Origin: an uncultured Porphyromonadaceae bacterium
Lineage (GTDB): Bacteria; Bacteroidota; Bacteroidia; Bacteroidales; Muribaculaceae
NCBI GenBank assembly: GCA_900555915.1
Contig: USNC01000002.1
Span: 1 to 20,989 of the forward strand
Length of the DNA: 20,989 nucleotides
Direction of reading: 5' to 3'
The position numbers and the translations under genes are program-made. The notes below the pieces were generated by a model, which was not told the origin of the DNA, did not search any database, and worked only from the letters and a program-made list of their open reading frames with translations. Positions 7,431 to 15,010 of this stretch are shown one piece after another. Position 1 is the stretch's first letter. Each line of letters begins with the position of its first letter.

Positions 7431-8795
7431 ATGCTTTACTATCTGTTTGAATATCTGCAGACACTGCCAGACTTCGATTTCCCGGGGCGTCATCTGATGA
7501 CCTACATAAGTTTCCGCGCCGGAATCACATTCGCGCTGTCGCTCCTGATAGCGCTCATATTCGGACGGCGCATCATCGACCGCCTCCAGAAGATGCAGGT
7601 GGGCGAGGTGGTCCGCAATCTCGGTCTGGAAGGCCAGATGAAGAAGACCGGCACCCCGACCATGGGCGGCATCATAATAATCCTCTCCATCATGGTGCCT
7701 TGCCTGCTCATCGGCAATCTCTCCAACATCTACATGCTGCTGATGCTCGTGGCCACCATCTGGACAGGAGCGATCGGTTTCCTCGACGACTTCAGGAAGA
7801 TAAAGTATCACAACAAGGACGGCCTGAAGGGAAAATACAAGATCATAGGCCAGGTGGGGCTCGGACTCATAGTCGGGCTCGCCATGTGGCTCTCGCCCGA
7901 TATCATGATGGGCAGGGTGCCGGTGGCCGACGCGCGCGCGGAGACCGTGGACACCGCAGTGGCCGGCGTCGCCACGGCGGAAGCCGGCGAGTCCTCGATA
8001 GTGCTTGCATCCGACAGCTACGACTCCACGGCGGAAGAGACTGTCAGGCAGCCGGTGAAAGTCTACAAGACCCCGGAGACCACTATCCCCTTCGTGAAAA
8101 ACAACAACTTCAACTATCAGTGGCTCACATCGTGGATACCGGGAGAAAAAGCCGGACAGACCGCCGGCTGGATACTCTTCGTGATAGTGGTTATAGTGGC
8201 GGTGACGGCTGTCAGCAACGGCGCCAACCTGACCGACGGCCTCGACGGCCTGTGTGCGGGGACCTCGGCCATAATCGGGGTGGCTCTCGCCATAATGGCC
8301 TATCTGGGCGGCAACATCATCTATTCGGGCTATCTCGATATCATGTACATACCCGGATCGGAGGAACTCGTGGTCTATGCCGCGGCCTTCATCGGGGCGC
8401 TGGTGGGCTTCCTGTGGTACAATGCCTTCCCGGCCCAGGTGTTCATGGGCGACACGGGCTCGCTGATGCTCGGCGGCATACTCGCTGTCTTCGCCATCCT
8501 GATACGCAAGGAGCTCCTTATTCCGCTGCTCTGCCTCATCTTCTTTGTGGAAGACCTCTCGGTGGTGCTCCAGGTGGCGTATTTCAAGATCACCAAGCGC
8601 AGATACGGCGAGGGGCGGCGCATATTCAAGATGACCCCTCTGCACCATCATTTCCAGAAGGCCGGCGACAGGAGCATACGCTCGCTCATCAACTTCCCGG
8701 CCACTCCCATACCGGAGTCCAAGATAGTGGTGCGCTTCTGGATTGTCGGCATTCTGCTGGCAGTGATCACATTCGTGACTCTCAAGATTCGTTAA
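7431..8795 (+). CDS. mraY: Phospho-N-acetylmuramoyl-pentapeptide transferase MraY
   Basis: A 454-residue polytopic membrane enzyme that transfers phospho-MurNAc-pentapeptide to undecaprenyl phosphate, giving lipid I. Catalytic marks: GTPTMGG (74-80), LDD with Asp119-Asp120 (Mg site), NLTDGLDG (266-273), MGDTGSL (339-345) and MTPLHHHFQK with His405-407. It is longer than E. coli MraY (360) and than the roughly 420 residues I recall for Bacteroides. There are two additions. Residues 162-217 are an Ala/Thr/Ser/Glu-rich stretch after TM4, predicted periplasmic. Residues 411-428 (DRSIRSLINFPATPIP) lie between the HHH loop and the last TM segment. The first enlarges a segment present in other Bacteroidota; the second is unusual to my knowledge. 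The core is intact, so activity is expected. Confidence 0.95.
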   Translation: MLYYLFEYLQTLPDFDFPGRHLMTYISFRAGITFALSLLIALIFGRRIIDRLQKMQVGEVVRNLGLEGQMKKTGTPTMGGIIIILSIMVPCLLIGNLSNIYMLLMLVATIWTGAIGFLDDFRKIKYHNKDGLKGKYKIIGQVGLGLIVGLAMWLSPDIMMGRVPVADARAETVDTAVAGVATAEAGESSIVLASDSYDSTAEETVRQPVKVYKTPETTIPFVKNNNFNYQWLTSWIPGEKAGQTAGWILFVIVVIVAVTAVSNGANLTDGLDGLCAGTSAIIGVALAIMAYLGGNIIYSGYLDIMYIPGSEELVVYAAAFIGALVGFLWYNAFPAQVFMGDTGSLMLGGILAVFAILIRKELLIPLLCLIFFVEDLSVVLQVAYFKITKRRYGEGRRIFKMTPLHHHFQKAGDRSIRSLINFPATPIPESKIVVRFWIVGILLAVITFVTLKIR

Positions 8796-8816
8796 ACAAA
8801 AGATTATAAAAATATA

Positions 8817-8841
8817 GCCGCAGGCACACGGTGCCTACGGC
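8817..8841 (+). promoter_or_regulatory. Stem-loop directly upstream of murD
   Basis: The mraY-murD gap (57 bases) holds an inverted repeat. The left arm GCCGCAGGCAC and right arm GTGCCTACGGC form an 11-bp stem with one C-A mismatch and loop ACG. The murD ATG begins 11 bases later. No T-run follows, so it does not look like an intrinsic terminator; a translation-modulating or RNA-processing hairpin fits better. Confidence 0.6.
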
Positions 8842-8852
8842 CGGAAGACAAT

Positions 8853-10220
8853 ATGAAGGACAAGAATGAATTCAAAGGAAAGAGCCTCATAGTGCTCGGA
8901 GCAGGGGAAAGCGGCATAGGGGCCGCGGTGCTCGGCGAGGCTCTCGGCATGCGCGTGCTGGTGAGCGACAGCGGCGAGGTGCCCGACAAATACAGGGCTC
9001 AGCTTCTCAGGCGCGGAATACCCTTCGAGGAAAACGGACATTCCGAGAAAAGGGTGCTTTCCGCCGACTATATAGTGAAAAGTCCGGGCATTCCCCCCTA
9101 TGCGCCGCTCGTGAAAGCGGCAGCCGAAGCCGGCATACCGATTCTCTCGGAAATAGAGTTCGCCGGATGGTTTACCGACTCGAAGATGATCTGCATCACC
9201 GGGTCGAACGGCAAGACCACCACGACGATGCTCATATACCATATACTGAAGAAAGCCGGGCTCAACGTGGGGCTGGCCGGAAACGTAGGACGCAGCCTCG
9301 CTCTCCAGGTGGCGGAGGCTCCGCGCGACTTCTACGTGATCGAACTCTCGAGTTTCCAGCTTGAGAACATGTATGAGTTCAAGGCCAACATAGCGGTGCT
9401 TCTCAATATCACCCCCGACCATCTCGACAGGTATGACCACAAGATGGAGAACTATGTGAAGGCCAAGTTCCGCATAGCGCGCAACCAGGGAGCCGACGAC
9501 TGCTTCGTCTACTGGATGGACGATCCCATCGTCAGGGCACAGGTGGAGGCCTTGCGCACCGAGGCGCGCATGATGCCCTTCTCAGAGGAGCAGCAGCCCG
9601 GATCGGTGGCCTGGATCGACAGCGAGGGCATAGTGCATTTCGACATTCCCGGCGAGTCGTGGGACATACCGCGCGACCGCATCTCCCTGCCCGGCAAGCA
9701 TAATCTCTACAACTCTATGGCGGCGGGAATCTCGGCAAGCCTTCTCTCCATAAAGAGCGACACCATCCGCGAGGCGCTCGGCGATTTCGAGGCTGTGGAG
9801 CACCGTCTGGAATTTGTCAGGGAGGTGGACAAGGTGCGCTGGATCAACGACTCCAAGGCCACCAACGTCAACTCCACATGGTATGCTCTCGAGAGCATGC
9901 GCACGCCGGTGGTGCTGATTCTCGGCGGCAAGGACAAAGGCAATGACTACAGCGAGATACTACCCCTTGTGAAGGAGAAGGTGAAGGCGATAGTGTGCAT
10001 GGGCAAGGACAATGCGAAACTCCTCGACTTCTTCGGCGGCGAGGTGGCCGAGATAAGAGACTGCCACTCGCTGGCCGACGCGGTGGCCGAATGCAAGGCC
10101 CTCGCACAGCCGGGCGACACGGTGCTCCTCTCACCATGCTGCGCGAGCTTCGACCTCTTCTCAAGCTATGAGGACCGGGGCCGCAGATTCAAGGAGGCTG
10201 TGGAAAAGTTGAATGAATAA
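8853..10220 (+). CDS. murD: UDP-MurNAc-L-alanine:D-glutamate ligase MurD
   Basis: A 455-residue cytoplasmic Mur ligase that adds D-glutamate to UDP-MurNAc-L-Ala. It has the N-terminal Rossmann-like UDP-binding start LIVLGAGESGIG (12-23), VKSPGIPP, the P-loop GSNGKTTT at 117-124, the MurD-typical IELSSFQLE (163-171), NITPDHLDRY, the carbamylated-lysine region YVKAKFRI, and the C-terminal-domain NDSKATN and LSPCCASFDLFSSYEDRG. Length and order match the family. It lies after a stem-loop in the mraY-murD gap and 12 bases before ftsW, so it is probably coupled to ftsW. Nothing is missing. Confidence 0.95.
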   Translation: MKDKNEFKGKSLIVLGAGESGIGAAVLGEALGMRVLVSDSGEVPDKYRAQLLRRGIPFEENGHSEKRVLSADYIVKSPGIPPYAPLVKAAAEAGIPILSEIEFAGWFTDSKMICITGSNGKTTTTMLIYHILKKAGLNVGLAGNVGRSLALQVAEAPRDFYVIELSSFQLENMYEFKANIAVLLNITPDHLDRYDHKMENYVKAKFRIARNQGADDCFVYWMDDPIVRAQVEALRTEARMMPFSEEQQPGSVAWIDSEGIVHFDIPGESWDIPRDRISLPGKHNLYNSMAAGISASLLSIKSDTIREALGDFEAVEHRLEFVREVDKVRWINDSKATNVNSTWYALESMRTPVVLILGGKDKGNDYSEILPLVKEKVKAIVCMGKDNAKLLDFFGGEVAEIRDCHSLADAVAECKALAQPGDTVLLSPCCASFDLFSSYEDRGRRFKEAVEKLNE

Positions 10221-10232
10221 CGCGCACATACA

Positions 10233-11606
10233 ATGGCAGACAACGACAGTATTTTCATACGCGAGACGATAGGGGGCGCCGAAGTGGCGGCCACAACCCG
10301 CGTGAGGAAGCAGGCTGCGAGAAAACGGGAGTCGATACTGACCACCGTGAAGAAAAGCGACCCCTATATATGGGGCATATACATCACCCTGGTGGTGGTG
10401 TCGATCATAGAGCTCTACAGCGCCTCCTCGTCGGAGGTGGTGAGCAGCAATGTCTATGCGCCTCTGATGCGCCACGGCATGTTTCTCGGCATAGGGTTCG
10501 TGCTCCTCTACATGATACAGAAGATCCATTACGGCTACATAGCGCGGTTCGCATCGCTCATAGGCATCCTCTCCTGGCTTGCGCTCGCATATTCCTCTTT
10601 CATGGGAGTCGAGATCAACGGCGCGCAGCGTGCCTTCAACATAGGTCCGCTCACGGTGCAGCCGCCGGAACTGGTCAAACTCACCGTGATAATATGGCTT
10701 GCCACGGTGCTGGCCAAAAACCAGAAACGCCACGACGTGAAGACAGCCGGAATTGTCTATTCGGCCATAATCGTGGCCGCATTCGGCGGACTGCTGGCAC
10801 TCAACGGCCTCACCAACACGCTGCTGGTGATGCTCGTCAGCATGTCGATGTTTCTGATATGCGGAATCCCGCTGAAGAAGATTGTCATAGTGGCAGGAGT
10901 GTATTTAGGTCTTTTCGCCATGTTCTATATCGGCAACAAGGCCATCCACAGCACTTCAGAATTCGACAGGGTGGGACAGACCGAGACGGCTGCCGTAGGC
11001 ACCGGAGCCGGCGACCATTCGCTTGGCTCGCAGACCCACGTCAACCGAGTCATGAGCCATATACGCGGAGTTCATCCCGACGACCAGCTCACCGACCAGA
11101 ACCGCCAGGTGGTCATGGCCAAGTTTGCCCAGGCCCGCGGCGGCGTGCTCGGCAAAGGACTCGGCAACTCACGCGAGAGCGTGCGTCTGCCCCTCGCCTT
11201 CTCCGACTATATTTACAGCATCGTGATCGAGGAAGGAGGCCTCCTGGGGGGTATATTCCTGATGGTGCTCTATCTGCTTCTGCTCGCAAGGGCCGGCTTC
11301 GTGGCCTATCATCTCAACAGGGCGCTTCCGGCGTTTCTGATTCTCGGGTGCGCCATACTCATAGTGTCGCAGGCACTCGTGCACATGGCCATCGTCACCG
11401 GACTCTTCCCGGTGTCGGGGCAGCCGCTCCCCTTCATATCCAAGGGGGGCACATCGGTGCTTGTGATGAGCATGGCCATCGGCATCATGCTCTCAGTGTC
11501 GCGCCATGCCGCACGCCAGAAAGACGGCGCCACTGACCGCGACAGCGACGAGGCCCGCCATCTCGGCGCCGACATGAGCGCCATCAACGCCACCGCGGAA
11601 AATTGA
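10233..11606 (+). CDS. ftsW: SEDS-family septal peptidoglycan glycosyltransferase FtsW
   Basis: A 457-residue polytopic membrane protein that polymerises lipid II at the septum together with the cognate PBP. It has a hydrophilic N-terminus of about 45 residues, about ten TM segments, and a large extracellular loop (about 240-318). This loop is followed by LPLAFSDYIYSIVIEEGG, where Asp325 matches the catalytic Asp297 of E. coli FtsW. FPVSGQPLPFISKGGTS (392-408) is diagnostic for SEDS proteins. Two variations: the usual NGxxRW reads NGAQRAF (129-135), and the usual QPSE reads QPPE (143-146). The hydrophilic C-tail after residue 425 is cytoplasmic. RodA is the alternative, but its place between murD and murG makes FtsW the better call. 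Confidence 0.93.
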   Translation: MADNDSIFIRETIGGAEVAATTRVRKQAARKRESILTTVKKSDPYIWGIYITLVVVSIIELYSASSSEVVSSNVYAPLMRHGMFLGIGFVLLYMIQKIHYGYIARFASLIGILSWLALAYSSFMGVEINGAQRAFNIGPLTVQPPELVKLTVIIWLATVLAKNQKRHDVKTAGIVYSAIIVAAFGGLLALNGLTNTLLVMLVSMSMFLICGIPLKKIVIVAGVYLGLFAMFYIGNKAIHSTSEFDRVGQTETAAVGTGAGDHSLGSQTHVNRVMSHIRGVHPDDQLTDQNRQVVMAKFAQARGGVLGKGLGNSRESVRLPLAFSDYIYSIVIEEGGLLGGIFLMVLYLLLLARAGFVAYHLNRALPAFLILGCAILIVSQALVHMAIVTGLFPVSGQPLPFISKGGTSVLVMSMAIGIMLSVSRHAARQKDGATDRDSDEARHLGADMSAINATAEN

Positions 11607-11655
11607 TCTCTGCACAACGACTGAGAGGCGAAACTTTAGTTGATAAAACGAAAAA

Positions 11656-12753
11656 ATGAAAAAGGAAAAAAACAGGATCCTGATCAGCGGCGGCGGCACG
11701 GGCGGACATATCTTCCCGGCCCTGAGCATCGCCAACGCTCTCAGGGAGCGTGTGGACTGCGAGATACTTTTCGTGGGCGCCGACAACAGGATGGAGATGG
11801 AGAGGGTGCCGGCCGCCGGCTATGAGATAAAGGGGCTTCCGGTGGCCGGATTCGACCGCCGCAACCTGCTGCGCAATTTCGGAGTGCTGCTGAAACTGCG
11901 CAAGTCGATAGCCATGGCGCGCCGCATAGTGAAGGATTTCCGACCCGACATAGCCATCGGCGTGGGAGGCTACTGCTCAGGACCTACCCTGAAGGCGGCG
12001 CAGCGTGCCGGAGTGCCCACGCTGCTCCAGGAGCAGAACTCGTATGCCGGCGTCACCAACAAGCTTCTGGCCAAAAAAGCCGGCAGGATATGCGTGGCAT
12101 ATCCTGGAATGGAGCGTTTCTTTCCGGCCGACAAGATAGTGCTTACCGGCAATCCCGTGCGCAAGGACATACTTTCGTCGGCCATATCGGCCGAGAAAGC
12201 GAGGGAACGCTTCGGTCTCAACCCTAAGCTCCCGGTGGTGCTCGTAGTGGGCGGCAGCCTCGGAGCGCTGACACTCAATGAAAGCCTTGAGGCGGGAGTG
12301 GGAAGACTCTGCTCCGAGGGAATACAGGTGATATGGCAGACCGGAAAGAATTTCGGCAACCGTGCCGTCGAGGCAGCCCGCAATAAGGAAGGGGTCGTGG
12401 TGACCCGGTTCATATCCGACATGGCGGCGGCCTATGCCGCCGCCGATCTCGTGGTGTCGAGAGCCGGCGCCGGCTCGATAAGCGAGCTTGAGCTGCTCGG
12501 CAAGCCCTGCATCCTGGTGCCCAGCCCGAATGTGGCCGAAGACCACCAGACAAAGAATGCCCGCGCGCTCTCCGACAAGGGCGCGGCGATGCTCGTGCCC
12601 GACAGCGAGGCCCGCGGCCACCTGGTAGACGACATTGTCGCCCTTGCCGGCGACAAGGAGCGGCTGGCCGAGATGAGCGCCAACATAAAGCGCCTCGCGC
12701 TTCCTGATTCGGATGAGAAAATAGTGGATGAAATATTGAAAATCATAGCATGA
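11656..12753 (+). CDS. murG: UDP-GlcNAc:lipid I N-acetylglucosaminyltransferase MurG
   Basis: A 365-residue GT28 glycosyltransferase that converts lipid I to lipid II at the inner face of the membrane. The N-terminal diphosphate/acceptor loop GGGTGGHIFPA is at 12-22, and GVGGYCSGP and LLQEQNSYAG lie in the N-domain. The C-domain shows VVGGSLGA, the UDP-GlcNAc site SRAGAGSISELELLGKPCILVPSP, and AEDHQTKNA. The length is normal. The ATG follows an A-rich stretch in a 49-base gap after ftsW, with no clear terminator or promoter. Its stop overlaps the murC start (ATGA, 12750-12753), so murG and murC are translationally coupled. Confidence 0.95.
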   Translation: MKKEKNRILISGGGTGGHIFPALSIANALRERVDCEILFVGADNRMEMERVPAAGYEIKGLPVAGFDRRNLLRNFGVLLKLRKSIAMARRIVKDFRPDIAIGVGGYCSGPTLKAAQRAGVPTLLQEQNSYAGVTNKLLAKKAGRICVAYPGMERFFPADKIVLTGNPVRKDILSSAISAEKARERFGLNPKLPVVLVVGGSLGALTLNESLEAGVGRLCSEGIQVIWQTGKNFGNRAVEAARNKEGVVVTRFISDMAAAYAAADLVVSRAGAGSISELELLGKPCILVPSPNVAEDHQTKNARALSDKGAAMLVPDSEARGHLVDDIVALAGDKERLAEMSANIKRLALPDSDEKIVDEILKIIA

Positions 12754-14141
12754 AGATTCCTGAAAACTTATATTTCGTGGGTGCCGGCGGCATCGGCATG
12801 GCCAATCTCGTGAGATATTTCCTCAGCAAAGGCTGCCGCGTGGCGGGCTACGACCGCACCCCGACCGCCCTCACGGCCGCTCTCCGCGAGGAGGGCGCCG
12901 ACATAGTCTACGACGACGACCCCGCCCTCGTGCCCGGGGAGATGCTCGACAAGGAGAAGTGTCTGGTGGTCTACACCCCGGCCGTAGGGAGCGACAACCG
13001 CATACTGACAAATTTCCGCTCGCTCGGGTTCGAGCCCATAAAGAGGGCGGCGCTCTTAGGCATCATCACCCGCCACACGGACGGCATCTGCGTGGCCGGA
13101 TCGCACGGCAAGACCACCACTTCGTCGATGACGGCGTGGATACTGGAGCAGACACCGGGAGGATGCAACGCATTTCTCGGTGGAATACTGCGCAACACCG
13201 GAAGCAATCTCATGCTCTCGCGCGGCAGCAACCTGTCGGTGGTGGAGGCCGACGAATACGACCGCTCATTCCATCAGCTCTCCCCCTGGCTCGCGGTCAT
13301 CACCTCCACCGACCCCGACCATCTCGACATCTACGGAGACGAGGCCGGCTATCTTGAAGGATTCTCCCACTTCACGAGCCTTATCCGCCCCGGCGGCACC
13401 CTCGTCGTCAACTCAAGCCTCACATTGCCGCTCAGACTCGCTGAAGGCGTCCGCCTCGAGACCTACAGCGGCCACGACCTCACGCGCCGCGGCGACTGGT
13501 GGCCCGGCAATATCCGCCGGAAACCCGGAAGCCTGACTTTCGACATCCATGGCCCCGGGGCCTTTATCCCCGACATATCGCTCGGGGTTCCGGTGGAGAT
13601 AAATATCGACAACGCAGTGGCCGCCGCGGCGGCCGCCTGGCATGCCGGAGCCACCGCCGACCAGATCCGCACGGGACTCTCCACATTCAAAGGCGCCGAA
13701 CGGCGGTTTCAGATATGGCTCGACGGAGTGAAGGAGTCACGCACGGCCCTGATCGACGACTACGCCCACTCCCCGGCCGAGGTGCAGGCCTCGATCAGTT
13801 CGGTCAGGAAACTCTATCCCGGACGGGAGATCACAGTCATCTTCCAGCCGCATCTCTACACCCGCACCCGCGATTTCGCTCCGGATTTCGCCCGCGCGCT
13901 CTCGCTTGCCGACCGCGTCATAATGACCGAGATATATCCGGCCCGCGAACTTCCGATCGACGGCGTTGACTCCATGATGGTGCTCCGCGACGTAAATTGT
14001 AAAAATAAACAGTTTTGCGAGCGAAAAAATTTGCTCAATTTGATAAAAAATAGTAACTTTGAAGTGCTTATGACTCTGGGCGCGGCTGATCTTAACGTGT
14101 TGCTGCCCGACATTCGTCGTATGCTTACCTCAAACTCCTGA
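12750..14141 (+). CDS. murC: UDP-MurNAc:L-alanine ligase MurC
   Basis: A 463-residue Mur ligase that attaches L-alanine to UDP-MurNAc, the first step of the stem peptide. The nucleotide-sugar motif GAGGIGMANL is at 11-20, the P-loop GSHGKTTT at 117-124, EADEYDRSF at 166-174, STDPDHLDIYGD at 186-197, and FQPHLYTRTRDF in the C-domain. The C-domain motif normally written DDYxHHP reads DDYAHSP (336-342), with Ser341 replacing the second His; MurE also lacks that His, so activity is probably kept. Codon use changes abruptly at residues 413-436: these AT-rich codons contain a promoter for the next genes. It starts inside the murG stop and ends 2 bases before ftsQ. Confidence 0.95.
   Translation: MKIPENLYFVGAGGIGMANLVRYFLSKGCRVAGYDRTPTALTAALREEGADIVYDDDPALVPGEMLDKEKCLVVYTPAVGSDNRILTNFRSLGFEPIKRAALLGIITRHTDGICVAGSHGKTTTSSMTAWILEQTPGGCNAFLGGILRNTGSNLMLSRGSNLSVVEADEYDRSFHQLSPWLAVITSTDPDHLDIYGDEAGYLEGFSHFTSLIRPGGTLVVNSSLTLPLRLAEGVRLETYSGHDLTRRGDWWPGNIRRKPGSLTFDIHGPGAFIPDISLGVPVEINIDNAVAAAAAAWHAGATADQIRTGLSTFKGAERRFQIWLDGVKESRTALIDDYAHSPAEVQASISSVRKLYPGREITVIFQPHLYTRTRDFAPDFARALSLADRVIMTEIYPARELPIDGVDSMMVLRDVNCKNKQFCERKNLLNLIKNSNFEVLMTLGAADLNVLLPDIRRMLTSNS
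14030..14061 (+). promoter_or_regulatory. Bacteroides-type promoter inside murC, reading into ftsQ-ftsA-ftsZ
   Basis: TTTG at 14030-14033 and TAACTTTG at 14054-14061 are separated by exactly 20 bases, a perfect match to the Bacteroides primary-sigma consensus (-33 TTTG, -7 TAnnTTTG, spacer about 19-21). The site lies in the murC reading frame. G+C is 14 of 60 bases at 14001-14060, against 43 of 60 at 13861-13920 in the same gene. Transcription would start near 14068, giving ftsQ a leader of about 75 bases. E. coli is known to place ftsQAZ promoters inside upstream coding sequence, so the logic has a precedent. Confidence 0.75.
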
Positions 14142-14143
14142 CT

Positions 14144-15004
14144 ATGAGTGCTATGTGGAAGACCATATGCAAAGTGCTGATTTGCGTGGCGCTGCTGGGA
14201 TACGTCTCGGCTGCGTTCGCTCTGGCACATATCGACAACTCGGCGCGCCGATGCTCCGGTATCGATCTCCGCATTGTGGGCAATTCCATTCCCGACACCG
14301 TGCTCCGCCAGGGTGTGAGGTCGCAGCTCGCCAGATATTCCGGCAAGATAGTGGGTGAGAGAATCGCCGACATCAGCCTTCAGCGTCTCGAAGACTATCT
14401 CTCGCGTTTCTCCAACTTCGAATCGGTGGAGTGCTCTTTCAATCCCGACAGCCGGCTCAGGATCACCATTGAGCCGATAAGGCCGGAGGTCAGGGTGTTT
14501 GAGAGCGACGGCAGGAGTTTCTATATCAACCGCCAGGGCAAGCGCATCAAAGCCGATGCAGAGTTCTTTCTCGATGTCCCGGTGCTTCTCGCTCCCGTCG
14601 GCAGCGACGCATATCTGCGCATGGCGCTCCCCGTGATACGCTTCGCGAGCGCCGACCCCGAACTCGAGCCGCTCATAGCGGCATATAAGATCGACGGACC
14701 CAAAGACATAATCATCATCCCCCGCCTGCGCGGACACGTGGTAAATTTCGGCGACTCCACCAGGCTCGCCGAGAAAAAAGCCGCTCTTCTCACTGCCTAC
14801 AGGGAGATTCTACCGGTGAAGGGATGGAACACATACGACACCGTGTCAGTCAAATTCAAAGACCAGATCGTGGCCACGAGGCGCCAGAAGGCCATAGCGG
14901 TCCACGGACCGGTCTTCGAGGAGGAGATAGACCTCGAGGAGGCCACGCTGCCCGACCTGACAGATACCGGAGCACCAAACAACACAGCAGAGAATCATCC
15001 GTAG
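14144..15004 (+). CDS. ftsQ: Cell division protein FtsQ
   Basis: A 286-residue bitopic membrane protein of the divisome scaffold. It has a short cytoplasmic N-terminus and one TM segment (about 8-28, ICKVLICVALLGYVSAAFAL). A periplasmic POTRA-like region (about 38-110: IDLRIVGNSIPDTVLRQGV, then LRITIEPIRPEVRVFE) and a FtsQ/DivIB-type domain (FYINRQGKRIKADAEFFLDVPVLLAP) follow, up to a disordered Thr/Asn/Pro tail. The sequence is divergent from proteobacterial FtsQ, but the architecture and the position between murC and ftsA settle the call. There are only 2 bases after the murC stop and 6 before ftsA. A second ATG three codons in is an alternative start. It would be the first gene transcribed from the promoter inside murC. 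Confidence 0.88.
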   Translation: MSAMWKTICKVLICVALLGYVSAAFALAHIDNSARRCSGIDLRIVGNSIPDTVLRQGVRSQLARYSGKIVGERIADISLQRLEDYLSRFSNFESVECSFNPDSRLRITIEPIRPEVRVFESDGRSFYINRQGKRIKADAEFFLDVPVLLAPVGSDAYLRMALPVIRFASADPELEPLIAAYKIDGPKDIIIIPRLRGHVVNFGDSTRLAEKKAALLTAYREILPVKGWNTYDTVSVKFKDQIVATRRQKAIAVHGPVFEEEIDLEEATLPDLTDTGAPNNTAENHP

Positions 15005-15010
15005 AAAATA

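Noticed and set aside
7416..8651. Long open frame on the - strand opposite mraY (also one at 3624-4970 opposite the PBP gene)
   Set aside because: GC-rich shadow frames, rich in H, R and E with no recognisable domain, fully covered by well-supported + strand genes.
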